NCBI GenBank assembly: GCA_032229885.1
Contig: JAVYAJ010000192.1
Location: forward strand, 1 to 16,135
Direction of reading: 5' to 3'
Source: Anammoximicrobium sp032229885
GTDB lineage: Bacteria > Planctomycetota > Planctomycetia > Pirellulales > Pirellulaceae
DNA: 16,135 bases
Shown here: positions 1-6,152 of the stretch, in pieces
Layout: each line of letters opens with the position of its first letter
Position numbering within the stretch: position 1 is the first letter of the stretch
Translations under genes and position numbers: made by a program
The notes under the pieces: model-generated
The model's input: the letters and a program-made list of their open reading frames with translations, nothing else
What the model was told of the DNA's origin: nothing
Databases searched by the model: none

Positions 1-16
1 CGCCCCAGGAGTCAGA

Positions 17-165
17 GATGATCGCAACCGTGTTGGCCGAAGGCCAACATCAACGTGTCACCTCCGCCCGCATGAATATGGCCTTCGGCCAAAAGATGCG
101 CGCGGCGCCAGTCCTGGGGCGTTGCCCCAGGCTACGGTGATCGGAGGCCTTCGGCCAACAGATTC
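17..165 (+). repeat. Intergenic repeat mosaic, left copy (modules B and C)
   Basis: This stretch closely matches 5360-5516. It contains a perfect hairpin TGTTGGCC-GAA-GGCCAACA at 31-49, the block gcatgaatatggccttcggc starting at 70, a perfect 8-bp hairpin CCTGGGGC-GTT-GCCCCAGG at 114-131, and GGCC-TTC-GGCC at 80-90 and 146-156. The first bases of the window (cgccccagga) look like the end of another copy of the CCTGGGGC hairpin block cut by the window edge. The hairpins and the copy elsewhere are seen directly. That this is a dispersed, non-coding repeat family is inferred from three copies in 16 kb, all between genes. Confidence 0.8.
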
Positions 166-210
166 AGCGTCCAAACGGGGCTGCACGACCGCGTGCCATT
201 GGCCGTTGGA

Positions 211-297
211 GTCGTAGTCCGTCTCATGCGCACACGGCTCGCGCATGATACGGACTACGATTCTAAACCGATACAATTTCCGACTTTTGACCGCGCA
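211..297 (-). repeat. Intergenic repeat mosaic, left copy (modules D and A, inverted)
   Basis: Read on the minus strand, this segment runs gcgcggtcaaaagtcggaaa, then a gtttag block, then tagtccgtatcatgcgcg. This is the same order as positions 15916-15968 on the plus strand. Here it includes a long imperfect palindrome: arms 212-231 and 241-260 pair over 20 positions with one mismatch (223/249) around a 9-base loop. In the right-hand copy only one arm of that palindrome is kept. Confidence 0.75.
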
Positions 298-671
298 AGC
301 TGACGCCCCAATTTCCACACGCAATGGAACCGCTACGCGCGGCGGCCGATTCGGCCCCGATGGACCATCCAGGTTCGATGCCGTACGTCTGCACGGCCGA
401 CCACGTCTGCCGTTTCGGCCGATGGTCAGAACTCCTGACATACCCCGTTTTTGCCGTGGCTTGTGGGGAGATCAGGGTTCATGATCGCCCGAAAACAGTG
501 AGCGCTTGTGGGGAATGAAGGTCGCTTCCTTCGAATGTAATGCTATGCGGAAGAAAGCCTGGTCTCCGTCTGAAGTTGGCCATTCGGCCCCACGAACCGC
601 TCACAAAGCCACAGCCGTATGTCAGCAGATCTGGATGGTAGACCGGCGACGTCCCAAGCGAACGCCGCCCC

Positions 672-699
672 TTGCATAGTTCACGCCGCCGTGTAGAAT
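672..699 (+). promoter_or_regulatory. Possible sigma70-like promoter with no clear gene downstream
   Basis: TTGCAT at 672-677 and TAGAAT at 694-699 are separated by 16 bp. The match is moderate and could be chance. The only frame close downstream is 30 codons (732-824). It could drive a small RNA or a small protein, or be a relic. Confidence 0.2.
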
Positions 700-1339
700 G
701 CCGACAGTCTTTCGTTGACCGATATACAGGTATGTCTGTCATCATATGCGGTGCCGAGGCGTATAGGCGAAGGATAGCCGATCGCGTGGCGCTCAAGCCG
801 GTAGATCCCGACGGTGCGAGCTGAACATCGAGTCGCCCGCGGGATCATGCTGAGTTCGAGTTGGGGGATGCCGTGATCAGGAGAATCGCGAGCGGGTCTG
901 GTCGCGGTTTGGAGCGAGAAAGCGAGGCAGCGCAGACAGCGCAGACAGCGTTTGAAGTCCCGCGGCTGGCGTACAACGGCCCGTGGTACACCTCGTGCTG
1001 TGCGGAATGGCGTTTCGTAGCGTGGGCTTCAGACCGCCGTTGCTGCACGAGCCTTGGCGTCACGGCATCGCGTGGCGAATGGTCGCGCCGCCGGGACATG
1101 GAGAACGCTCAGCGTAGTGTGATGACATTTCACGTTCTCGCCACACACGCTCGGATGAGTTGCCGGCGCCGGGCCGCGTCTCGCGAGTCGCGTTTTGCCG
1201 CTTCACTTGGGAACCATATCGCCCGCCCATGCCGGTTGATGCCGGGTTAGGGCAGGCACGCCACCGAGCGGGAAGGCGAGCGAAGTCGATTTTTCTCAAG
1301 AGAGACGGGCAACCGTTTTCTGGCTGGGACAGGCGGAGT

Positions 1340-1345
1340 TATATT
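1340..1345 (+). promoter_or_regulatory. Possible -10 box of the NO reductase gene
   Basis: TATATT lies 23 bases before the start codon in an otherwise GC-rich stretch. No good -35 hexamer is seen at standard spacing. No clear FNR/NNR-type site (TTGAT-N4-ATCAA) is present; the TTGAGGATCAA just before the start has the wrong spacing and overlaps the ribosome site. Confidence 0.25.
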
Positions 1346-1368
1346 CATTCACGATTGAGGATCAAAAC

Positions 1369-3645
1369 ATGTCCATCGAACGACTCAAGTGGGCGGCCAT
1401 CCTGAGCTTTGTCGTCGCGCTCGGCGGCTTGCTCATCGGCGGGCACTACGCGAACCGCGAAGCGCCGCCCTATCCCGGCACGATTACGGGACCTGATGGC
1501 AAGACACTGTTCACCAAGGCAGACATCCTCGCCGGCCAGGATGTCTATCAACGCTATGGGTTGATGGACCATGGCAGCGTGTGGGGGCATGGATCGCAGC
1601 GCGGGATGGAGTTCTCGGCGGTGACGCTGCATCATATCGGCGAGATCGTCCGCGAGTTCCTTTCGCAGCAAGCGTTTCAGCGTTCGTTCAGCGAGCTGCA
1701 GGGCGAGGATCGCGACTTGATCGGGCTGCGTGTTCGGCGGGACCTGAAAGCCAACCGCTATGACGCGGCCGCCGACGTGTTGACGCTGAGCGAAGGTCAG
1801 ACGCGGGCATTGGCCGATATCGAGTCATTCTGGGAAAAGACGTTCGGCGAGGGCGACGCGCAGTATGGATTTCTGCCGCGGACCGTGCCGACGCCCGAAG
1901 AGCGCCAACAGGTGGGGAGATTCTTCTTTTGGACAGCCTGGGTGGCTTCGGCCAACCGGCCCGACAAGGATTACAGCTACACCAATAACTGGCCGCCGGA
2001 CCGCGAGGTCGGCAACGTCCCGACCCCGGAAACGTTCCTGTGGACAATCGCCGGATTGGTCTCGTTGTTCGTCACGCTGGGCCTGTTCATTTTCTGGGTG
2101 CATCGCGACCAGCTCTGGTACGGCGAGGCGAAGGGCGTGGCGCTCGCCCACAAGTTGGTCGATGCACCGCTGACGTCTAGCCAGATCAAGGCTGCCAAGT
2201 TCTTTTTGGTCGTGATTCTGTTGTTCCTGGTCCAGACGTGCTTCGGCGGGCTGCTGGCTCACTATACGGTTCATCCGGGAACGTTTTATTTTGAGATCGT
2301 CGGCAAGGTGATCCCTTACAGTTGGGCGAAGTCCTGGCACTTGCAGTTGGCCATTTTCTGGATCGCGACGACCTGGGTCGCCTCGGCGGTCTACCTCTCG
2401 CCGATCATCGGCGGTCACGAGCCGAAGAAGCAGGGAGTGCTGGTGCAACTGCTGTTCGCCGCTATCATGATCGTGGCGGTCGGCAGCCTGGTCGGCCAGG
2501 TCGTCGGCATTTTCGGCGGTTTTGGCGATCTCTGGTTCTGGTTTGGCCACCAGGGTTGGGAATACCTCGAACTGGGCCGGTTCTGGCAGATCCTGCTGTT
2601 GATCGGCTTGATCTTCTGGCTGGTCATCGTGTATCGCGCGGTCGGATTAAACAGTCCGCGGGCCAAAGACCCCTACTTCCGTGGGCTGATCGCGTTTTAC
2701 GTGTTTTCAGCGATTCTGGTCGTGTTCTTCTTTTCCTTCGGCCTGCTGTACAGTCGCGGGTCGCATCTCACGGTCGCCGACTATTGGCGTTGGTTCGTGG
2801 TGCATATCTGGGTCGAGAGCATTTTCGAGTTCTTCGGCACGGCCGTCATCGCGGTCCTGATGGTCGCGATGGGGTTGGTCAGCGCCAAATCTGCGCTGCG
2901 CGTGGCCTATTTTACCGCGGCATTGGTCTTCTTGAGCGGGATTCTAGGGACCGCGCACCACTACTTCTGGTACGGCGGCTCGTCGATCTGGTTGGCCATT
3001 GGATCCGTGTTTTCGTCGATCGAGCCGGTGCCGCTGTTCGGCTTGGTCGTCCGCGGATTGATGGAATACAAATCGATTCGGGCGGAGGGGCGCGAGTTTC
3101 CCTACCGCTGGCCGATGTTTTTCCTCGTCGCCAGTTCATTCTGGAACTTTCTTGGCGCCGGGGTGTTCGGATTCTTGATCAATTTGCCGATCGTCAATTA
3201 TTTCGAGCACGGAACCTACCTGACGATGAATCACGCGCATGGCGCGCTGTTCGGCGTGTACGGCATGTTGTCGATCGCCCTGCTGCTGTTCTCGTGGCGG
3301 GGGCTGGTCAAGCCCGAGCACTGGAACGACCGCCTGTTGGCCGTTTCGTTTTGGGGCCTTAACATAGGTCTGCTGGGGCTGACGCTCTTGACGCTGTTCC
3401 CGGTCGGAATCGTGCAGGCTTGGACCAGTTATACCGAAGCGTTGTGGGTTGCCCGCGACGCGTCGTTCTTCGAACGGCCGTTCGTCGCGTTATTGGGCCA
3501 GTGGCGAGCCGTCCCCGACACGATGATCATCGCCGTCGGAGTCGTCCCCTTGACCTACTTCCTGTTCCGCACGTTCCCGCATCTGAAGGCGGCGGAGATC
3601 GGAGAAGACGACTCGGTGTGGGAGCGTCTGGACATCGACCTGTGA
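1369..3645 (+). CDS. norB: Nitric oxide reductase large subunit, quinol-dependent type (qNOR-like)
   Basis: This membrane enzyme reduces two NO to N2O, probably with electrons from quinol. The 758-residue length fits single-subunit qNOR. An N-terminal membrane helix (about 8-27) is followed by a large exported domain with the qNOR-type GSVWGHG motif at 69-75. No CxxCH heme c site is present, which argues against cytochrome-fed NorBC. About 13 further helices follow. The ligand set is complete by comparison with characterised NORs: His324 and His624 for low-spin heme b, His622 for heme b3, His479, His530 and His531 for FeB, and Glu483. Glu487 and Glu552 occupy the other conserved acidic positions. 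The ATG at 1369 has GAGG at 1357-1360. No norC, norQ or norD gene is adjacent, so it is a stand-alone gene, as usual for qNOR. The role may be NO detoxification or denitrification; the sequence does not decide. Divergent NOR-like heme-copper oxidase relatives are a less likely alternative. Confidence 0.93.
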   Translation: MSIERLKWAAILSFVVALGGLLIGGHYANREAPPYPGTITGPDGKTLFTKADILAGQDVYQRYGLMDHGSVWGHGSQRGMEFSAVTLHHIGEIVREFLSQQAFQRSFSELQGEDRDLIGLRVRRDLKANRYDAAADVLTLSEGQTRALADIESFWEKTFGEGDAQYGFLPRTVPTPEERQQVGRFFFWTAWVASANRPDKDYSYTNNWPPDREVGNVPTPETFLWTIAGLVSLFVTLGLFIFWVHRDQLWYGEAKGVALAHKLVDAPLTSSQIKAAKFFLVVILLFLVQTCFGGLLAHYTVHPGTFYFEIVGKVIPYSWAKSWHLQLAIFWIATTWVASAVYLSPIIGGHEPKKQGVLVQLLFAAIMIVAVGSLVGQVVGIFGGFGDLWFWFGHQGWEYLELGRFWQILLLIGLIFWLVIVYRAVGLNSPRAKDPYFRGLIAFYVFSAILVVFFFSFGLLYSRGSHLTVADYWRWFVVHIWVESIFEFFGTAVIAVLMVAMGLVSAKSALRVAYFTAALVFLSGILGTAHHYFWYGGSSIWLAIGSVFSSIEPVPLFGLVVRGLMEYKSIRAEGREFPYRWPMFFLVASSFWNFLGAGVFGFLINLPIVNYFEHGTYLTMNHAHGALFGVYGMLSIALLLFSWRGLVKPEHWNDRLLAVSFWGLNIGLLGLTLLTLFPVGIVQAWTSYTEALWVARDASFFERPFVALLGQWRAVPDTMIIAVGVVPLTYFLFRTFPHLKAAEIGEDDSVWERLDIDL

Positions 3646-3649
3646 CGCT

Positions 3650-3679
3650 GCGACGGGGCGCAGTGCGGCTGCGCGTCGC
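3650..3679 (+). terminator. Hairpin just after the NO reductase stop codon
   Basis: An extended stem begins 4 bases after the stop: GCGAC (3650-3654) pairs with GTCGC (3675-3679), and GCGCAG (3658-3663) pairs with CTGCGC (3669-3674), with a 3-base bulge and a 5-base loop. No T-run follows, so it may be an mRNA-stabilising structure or a Rho-type site rather than a classical intrinsic terminator. Confidence 0.35.
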
Positions 3680-3706
3680 CCGCGCACTCAATCGACGAAA
3701 ATCTTG

Positions 3707-3712
3707 AGGAGA
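3707..3712 (+). promoter_or_regulatory. Ribosome binding site that sets the start of the TIM barrel gene
   Basis: AGGAGA lies 9 bases before the ATG at 3722. It overlaps the longer TTG start at 3704, so the ATG at 3722 is preferred. Confidence 0.6.
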
Positions 3713-3721
3713 CGAGCGGAG

Positions 3722-4708
3722 ATGACTCGATCAGACACCCGAGACGACATCGGCATGCATCGCCGTCAGTGGCTGCGCGTGGCGTCGGGCGGCGCCGCCG
3801 GCGCTTGGGCGACGAGTGTCGGTGCGACTGTCGGCGCCGCCGAGAGAGGGCAGGCCACGATCGTCCATCCGACAGGCCGGCTCAAACAGTCGCTCGTACA
3901 GTGGTGCTATGCGGACTATTGGAATCTGGACCAATTGTGCGAGGTGGCCAAAAAACTGGGTTGTTCGAGTGTCGAGTTGGTCGAGCCCGAAGATTGGCCG
4001 ACGCTGGCCCGGCACGGGCTGCAGTGCGCCATCAGTCCCAGTCACCTTTTTGTCCAAGGAATGAACAACCCGCGGTATCAGGACGGGTGTGTCGAGATCC
4101 TCAAGCGGCGGATCGACCAATGTGCAGACGCCGGCGTCAAGACGGTCATCACCTTTACCGGCTATGCCGACGAGTCGGGCGAGTGGAACGGAGGCCAGAA
4201 TCCGGATTTGTCCCAGCTCCCGACCGGTCGACGGCGGATCGATGCAGACGAGGGCAGCCGGAACTGTGTCAACGGTTTCAAGCGAATCGTCGGCTATGCG
4301 GAGAAGAAGCAGGTCAATCTGGCGATTGAACTGCTCAACACCCGTGTCCATGACCATCCGATGAAGGGGCATCCGGGCTATCAGGGAGATCATGTCGATT
4401 ACTGCCTGGACATCATCCGGCAGGTCGGATCGCCACGGCTGGGTCTGTTGTTCGACGTGTACCATGTGCAGATCATGGATGGCGATATCATCCGCCGCAT
4501 ACGTCAGTGCGGCGAAGCGATCAAGCACGTTCACACGGCGGGCAATCCCGGGCGGTGCGAGTTGGACGAGAATCAAGAGATCAACTATCCACCGATCATG
4601 AAGGCTTTGGCGGACATCGGCTTCGCGGGTTTCGTGGGGCACGAGTTCATCCCGACCCGAGACCCGCTGGCGGGCCTGGCACAAGCTGTCAAGCTGTGCG
4701 ACGTGTAA
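3722..4708 (+). CDS. Tat-signal hydroxypyruvate isomerase-like TIM barrel protein
   Basis: The 328-residue protein begins with a twin-arginine signal (HRRQWLRVASGG at 12-23, then an Ala/Gly-rich stretch to about residue 40), which suggests export in folded form. The rest is an AP-endonuclease-family-2 (xylose isomerase-like) TIM barrel. It closely follows the hydroxypyruvate isomerase (Hyi) pattern: IELLNTR with Glu203, LFDVYHVQIMDGD with Asp245 and His248, HVHTAGNPGR with His269 and His271, EINYPPIMKAL, and GHEF with Glu308. These acidic and His residues are the likely divalent-metal and catalytic ligands. The family isomerises small hydroxy-carbonyl compounds or sugars; the true substrate cannot be read from sequence, and an exported member is unlikely to serve ordinary glyoxylate metabolism. 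It lies 76 bp after the NO reductase, with a hairpin between, so co-transcription is doubtful. A further in-frame ATG at 3755 would also keep the Tat motif. Confidence 0.82.
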   Translation: MTRSDTRDDIGMHRRQWLRVASGGAAGAWATSVGATVGAAERGQATIVHPTGRLKQSLVQWCYADYWNLDQLCEVAKKLGCSSVELVEPEDWPTLARHGLQCAISPSHLFVQGMNNPRYQDGCVEILKRRIDQCADAGVKTVITFTGYADESGEWNGGQNPDLSQLPTGRRRIDADEGSRNCVNGFKRIVGYAEKKQVNLAIELLNTRVHDHPMKGHPGYQGDHVDYCLDIIRQVGSPRLGLLFDVYHVQIMDGDIIRRIRQCGEAIKHVHTAGNPGRCELDENQEINYPPIMKALADIGFAGFVGHEFIPTRDPLAGLAQAVKLCDV

Positions 4709-4797
4709 GGGCGATGCAGGAGGAACGGCAACTCGTCCGCCGGAAACGCTCGGCATGGACATAGGCGATGGCTGTCGCGGATCCGCCGTTCGCCCCA

Positions 4798-4841
4798 GGC
4801 GGTTGAACGCGGTTCGAGCCGGGCGGTTGAACGCGGTTCGA
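4798..4841 (+). repeat. Tandem 20-bp direct repeat with palindromic core upstream of groS
   Basis: GGCGGTTGAACGCGGTTCGA occurs at 4798-4817 and again at 4822-4841, identical and 24 bp apart start to start. Each copy holds an inverted repeat GAAC-GCG-GTTC, extended imperfectly to TTGAAC/GTTCGA. The pair lies about 130-175 bp before groS. Two similar palindromes on one spacing could be a regulator's operator, but the activity is inferred, and a chance duplication is possible. It is not a CIRCE element (TTAGCACTC-N9-GAGTGCTAA). Confidence 0.6.
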
Positions 4842-4960
4842 CGAATTGCCAGAATGAAGCCACGCGGTCAAGTTCTGGCCAAGAAGATAAGGACAATGCG
4901 ACTCTCGGCCGCAGATGTCTCGGTTCGGCCGCGCGCATAGCCCGGGACCAAGAACCATCC

Positions 4961-4965
4961 AGGAG
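4961..4965 (+). promoter_or_regulatory. Ribosome binding site of groS
   Basis: AGGAG sits 8 bases before the ATG at 4974, a strong site that fixes the start. Confidence 0.7.
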
Positions 4966-4973
4966 TAAGCTCG

Positions 4974-5261
4974 ATGAAAATTGTGCCCTTAGGCGACAAG
5001 GTCGCGGTCAAGCCTTTGGAAGCTGACGAAACGACCGCCGGAGGCATTGTATTGCCGGACGCGGCTCGCGAACGGCCTCAACAAGGACGAGTCCTGTCCG
5101 TCGGCGATGGGCGTCTGCTACCCGATGGAACACGGGTCGCGCACCAGGTGCACGAAGGCGATCGGGTCTTGTACGCGCGCTATGCCGGCGCCGAGGTTCT
5201 GGTGGACGACGACGAAGTGCTGATCATGAGCGAGGAGGAGATCTTGGGCGTGTTCGAGTAA
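4974..5261 (+). CDS. groS: GroES co-chaperonin (10 kDa, Cpn10)
   Basis: The 95-residue length and the sequence fit GroES throughout. It starts MKIVPLGDKVAVKP, has the mobile loop that docks on GroEL at about 17-34 (ADETTAGGIVLPD), continues with RPQQGRVLSVG, then VHEGDRVLYARYAGAEV and the C-terminal strand region ending EEEILGVFE. GroES forms a seven-subunit lid on the GroEL chamber for ATP-driven folding in the cytoplasm. No groL follows: the next 890 bp are non-coding. The gene is therefore separated from its partner, or is an extra copy. No CIRCE site was found; the tandem palindromes at 4798-4841 are the only candidate control sequence upstream. Confidence 0.95.
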   Translation: MKIVPLGDKVAVKPLEADETTAGGIVLPDAARERPQQGRVLSVGDGRLLPDGTRVAHQVHEGDRVLYARYAGAEVLVDDDEVLIMSEEEILGVFE

Positions 5262-5283
5262 CCGCGTGGTTGAAGCATCCTGG

Positions 5284-5299
5284 GCGCCAGCCCTGGCGC
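5284..5299 (+). terminator. Possible terminator hairpin after groS
   Basis: GCGCCAG (5284-5290) and CTGGCGC (5293-5299) form a perfect 7-bp inverted repeat 22 bases after the groS stop. The two-base gap means the end pair must open into the loop. No T-run follows. It abuts the start of the repeat mosaic and may belong to it instead. Confidence 0.3.
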
Positions 5300-5518
5300 G
5301 GCCAAAAAGCCGGAAACTACGGAGTTTAGGCGAAAGTGGTTTTGCAAGGTTGTTGCGCAACACGGATGACCGGAATCGTCTTGGCCGACGGCCATCTTCA
5401 ACGTGTCGCCTGCGCCCGCATGAATATGGCCTTCGGCTAAAAGAGGCTCGCGCGGCGCCAGTCCTGGGGCGTTGCCCCAGGCTACGGTGAACGGAGGCCT
5501 TCGGCCAAATAGATTCCA
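5294..5518 (+). repeat. Intergenic repeat mosaic, central copy (modules A-B-C)
   Basis: The segment starts with a 23-bp stretch (5294-5316) identical to 15914-15936 and then a gtttag block. It continues with the ttgcgcaacacggatgacc and ttggccgacggcc block also found at the window's left and right ends. It ends with the block at 5419-5516 that matches 71-165 nearly base for base, including the perfect hairpin CCTGGGGC-GTT-GCCCCAGG at 5464-5481. It lacks the tagtccgtatcatgcgc module of the other two copies. Confidence 0.8.
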
Positions 5519-6016
5519 CGCCTGTCTGCGCTCAAACGCGCAACAGGGGAAGCGGTAGCAGTTTAAGGAATTGACCGCGCCAGCCTAGTCCCGTGAAGCC
5601 TTGTCTAACCCTAGACTCCGCGCTCTGCCGAGCGCGCTCGACGGCGCGTGCTTCGCGTATCATTTAGATCCGGTGACCATGCGTTTGTCGTCGGCTGCGT
5701 ACGGCCGTGTCTTGCAAGCGGCGCCACCCCGGATAATCCACGTTATTCACGCGCCTATCGCACGCTCGAAAGGGTGATGCGTTGGATCAGCCAATTGATC
5801 CTGGCTGCCGCGGCGCGTTGCGACCGTTCACGTGGTGGGGACGTCGCGCGGTTCAGGAATGCATGGGGGTGGGAGGGCGGGATCGCGCATCGCAGCGACG
5901 CAGCTACGTGGGCGCGTGGCTCCGCGGCGCGCGTGGGTTCGCGCGTCGTCGCGAGATCTACCGGCCCGCGAATGATCCCCGGACTCGTTGGCCCGCCGTG
6001 TTGCTTCGGTCTAGAT

Positions 6017-6034
6017 GGCTGACGAGCGTCAGCC
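6017..6034. promoter_or_regulatory. Perfect palindrome upstream of the toroid gene promoter
   Basis: GGCTGACG-AG-CGTCAGCC is a perfect 8-bp inverted repeat with a 2-base centre, ending 34 bases before a TATAAT box. It could be an operator for a dimeric regulator or the end of an upstream transcript. No T-run follows. Confidence 0.45.
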
Positions 6035-6068
6035 TGAAAACAGAGGGTCCGCCGCGCAGCATTCGTGA

Positions 6069-6074
6069 TATAAT
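6069..6074 (+). promoter_or_regulatory. Probable -10 box of the toroid protein-cmk pair
   Basis: A perfect TATAAT stands in GC-rich surroundings 78 bases before the start codon. The -35 region at normal spacing (ggtccg) is poor, so an activator or a non-standard sigma factor may be needed. Confidence 0.4.
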
Positions 6075-6139
6075 ACGAGGCGATTCAGGCATTCGGCTCG
6101 ACGACCGTATCAACGACTCGATCGCACTACAGCTTTGAC

Positions 6140-6143
6140 GGAG
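6140..6143 (+). promoter_or_regulatory. Ribosome binding site that sets the toroid gene start
   Basis: GGAG lies 9 bases before the ATG at 6153. It is too close to the in-frame ATG at 6144 and lies after the TTG at 6135, so 6153 is preferred. The signal peptide also begins well there. Confidence 0.5.
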
Positions 6144-6152
6144 ATGGTATCC

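Larger units (their letters stand above)
1..1368. other. Gene-poor intergenic region upstream of the NO reductase
   Basis: No open reading frame here resembles a protein family I know. The first ~300 bases are a repeat mosaic, described separately. From about 300 to 1368 I see no RNA gene and no transposon remnant. There is a promoter-like pair at 672-699 (TTGCAT, 16-bp gap, TAGAAT), followed by a 30-codon ATG frame at 732-824 with a poor ribosome site. A 9-bp direct repeat (gcgcagaca, twice) lies near 930-950. A 129-codon TTG-started frame at 861-1250 was considered and not accepted, because it has no clear ribosome site and no recognisable motif. The last ~30 bases are the leader of the reductase gene. 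Confidence 0.6.
5262..6152. other. Long intergenic region between groS and the toroid gene
   Basis: No convincing gene is present. The left third is the central repeat mosaic (5294-5518). Beyond it are two hairpins, CGCGCTC-TGCC-GAGCGCG at 5619-5636 and GGATCA-N6-TGATCC at 5784-5801, with no T-runs. Frames at 5648-6022 and 5782-6138 overlap each other in different phases and resemble no protein family, so I treat them as chance. The right end carries the palindrome and -10 box described separately. Confidence 0.6.

Noticed and set aside
58..441. Minus-strand frame encoding a GLAPRASFGRRPYSCGRR-type peptide, similar to one at 5118-5519
   Set aside because: The shared peptide comes from translating the repeat module with its hairpins; the similarity is that of non-coding repeat DNA.
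861..1250. 129-codon TTG-started plus-strand frame
   Set aside because: No ribosome site, no recognisable motif and no clear codon-position bias. It could still be a hypothetical gene, but the sequence does not support calling it.
1356..1366. TTGAGGATCAA before the NO reductase as an FNR/NNR box
   Set aside because: The half-site spacing is wrong and it overlaps the ribosome binding site.
2322..3362. 346-codon plus-strand frame inside the NO reductase gene
   Set aside because: Shifted-phase shadow of the reductase; the true frame holds all the heme ligands.
3731..4762. 343-codon minus-strand frame
   Set aside because: Antisense to the Hyi-like gene, which has a complete family pattern.
5648..6138. 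Two overlapping plus-strand frames (5648-6022 and 5782-6138)
   Set aside because: They lie in different phases of the same DNA, have odd composition, and overlap the palindrome and TATAAT box of the next gene.
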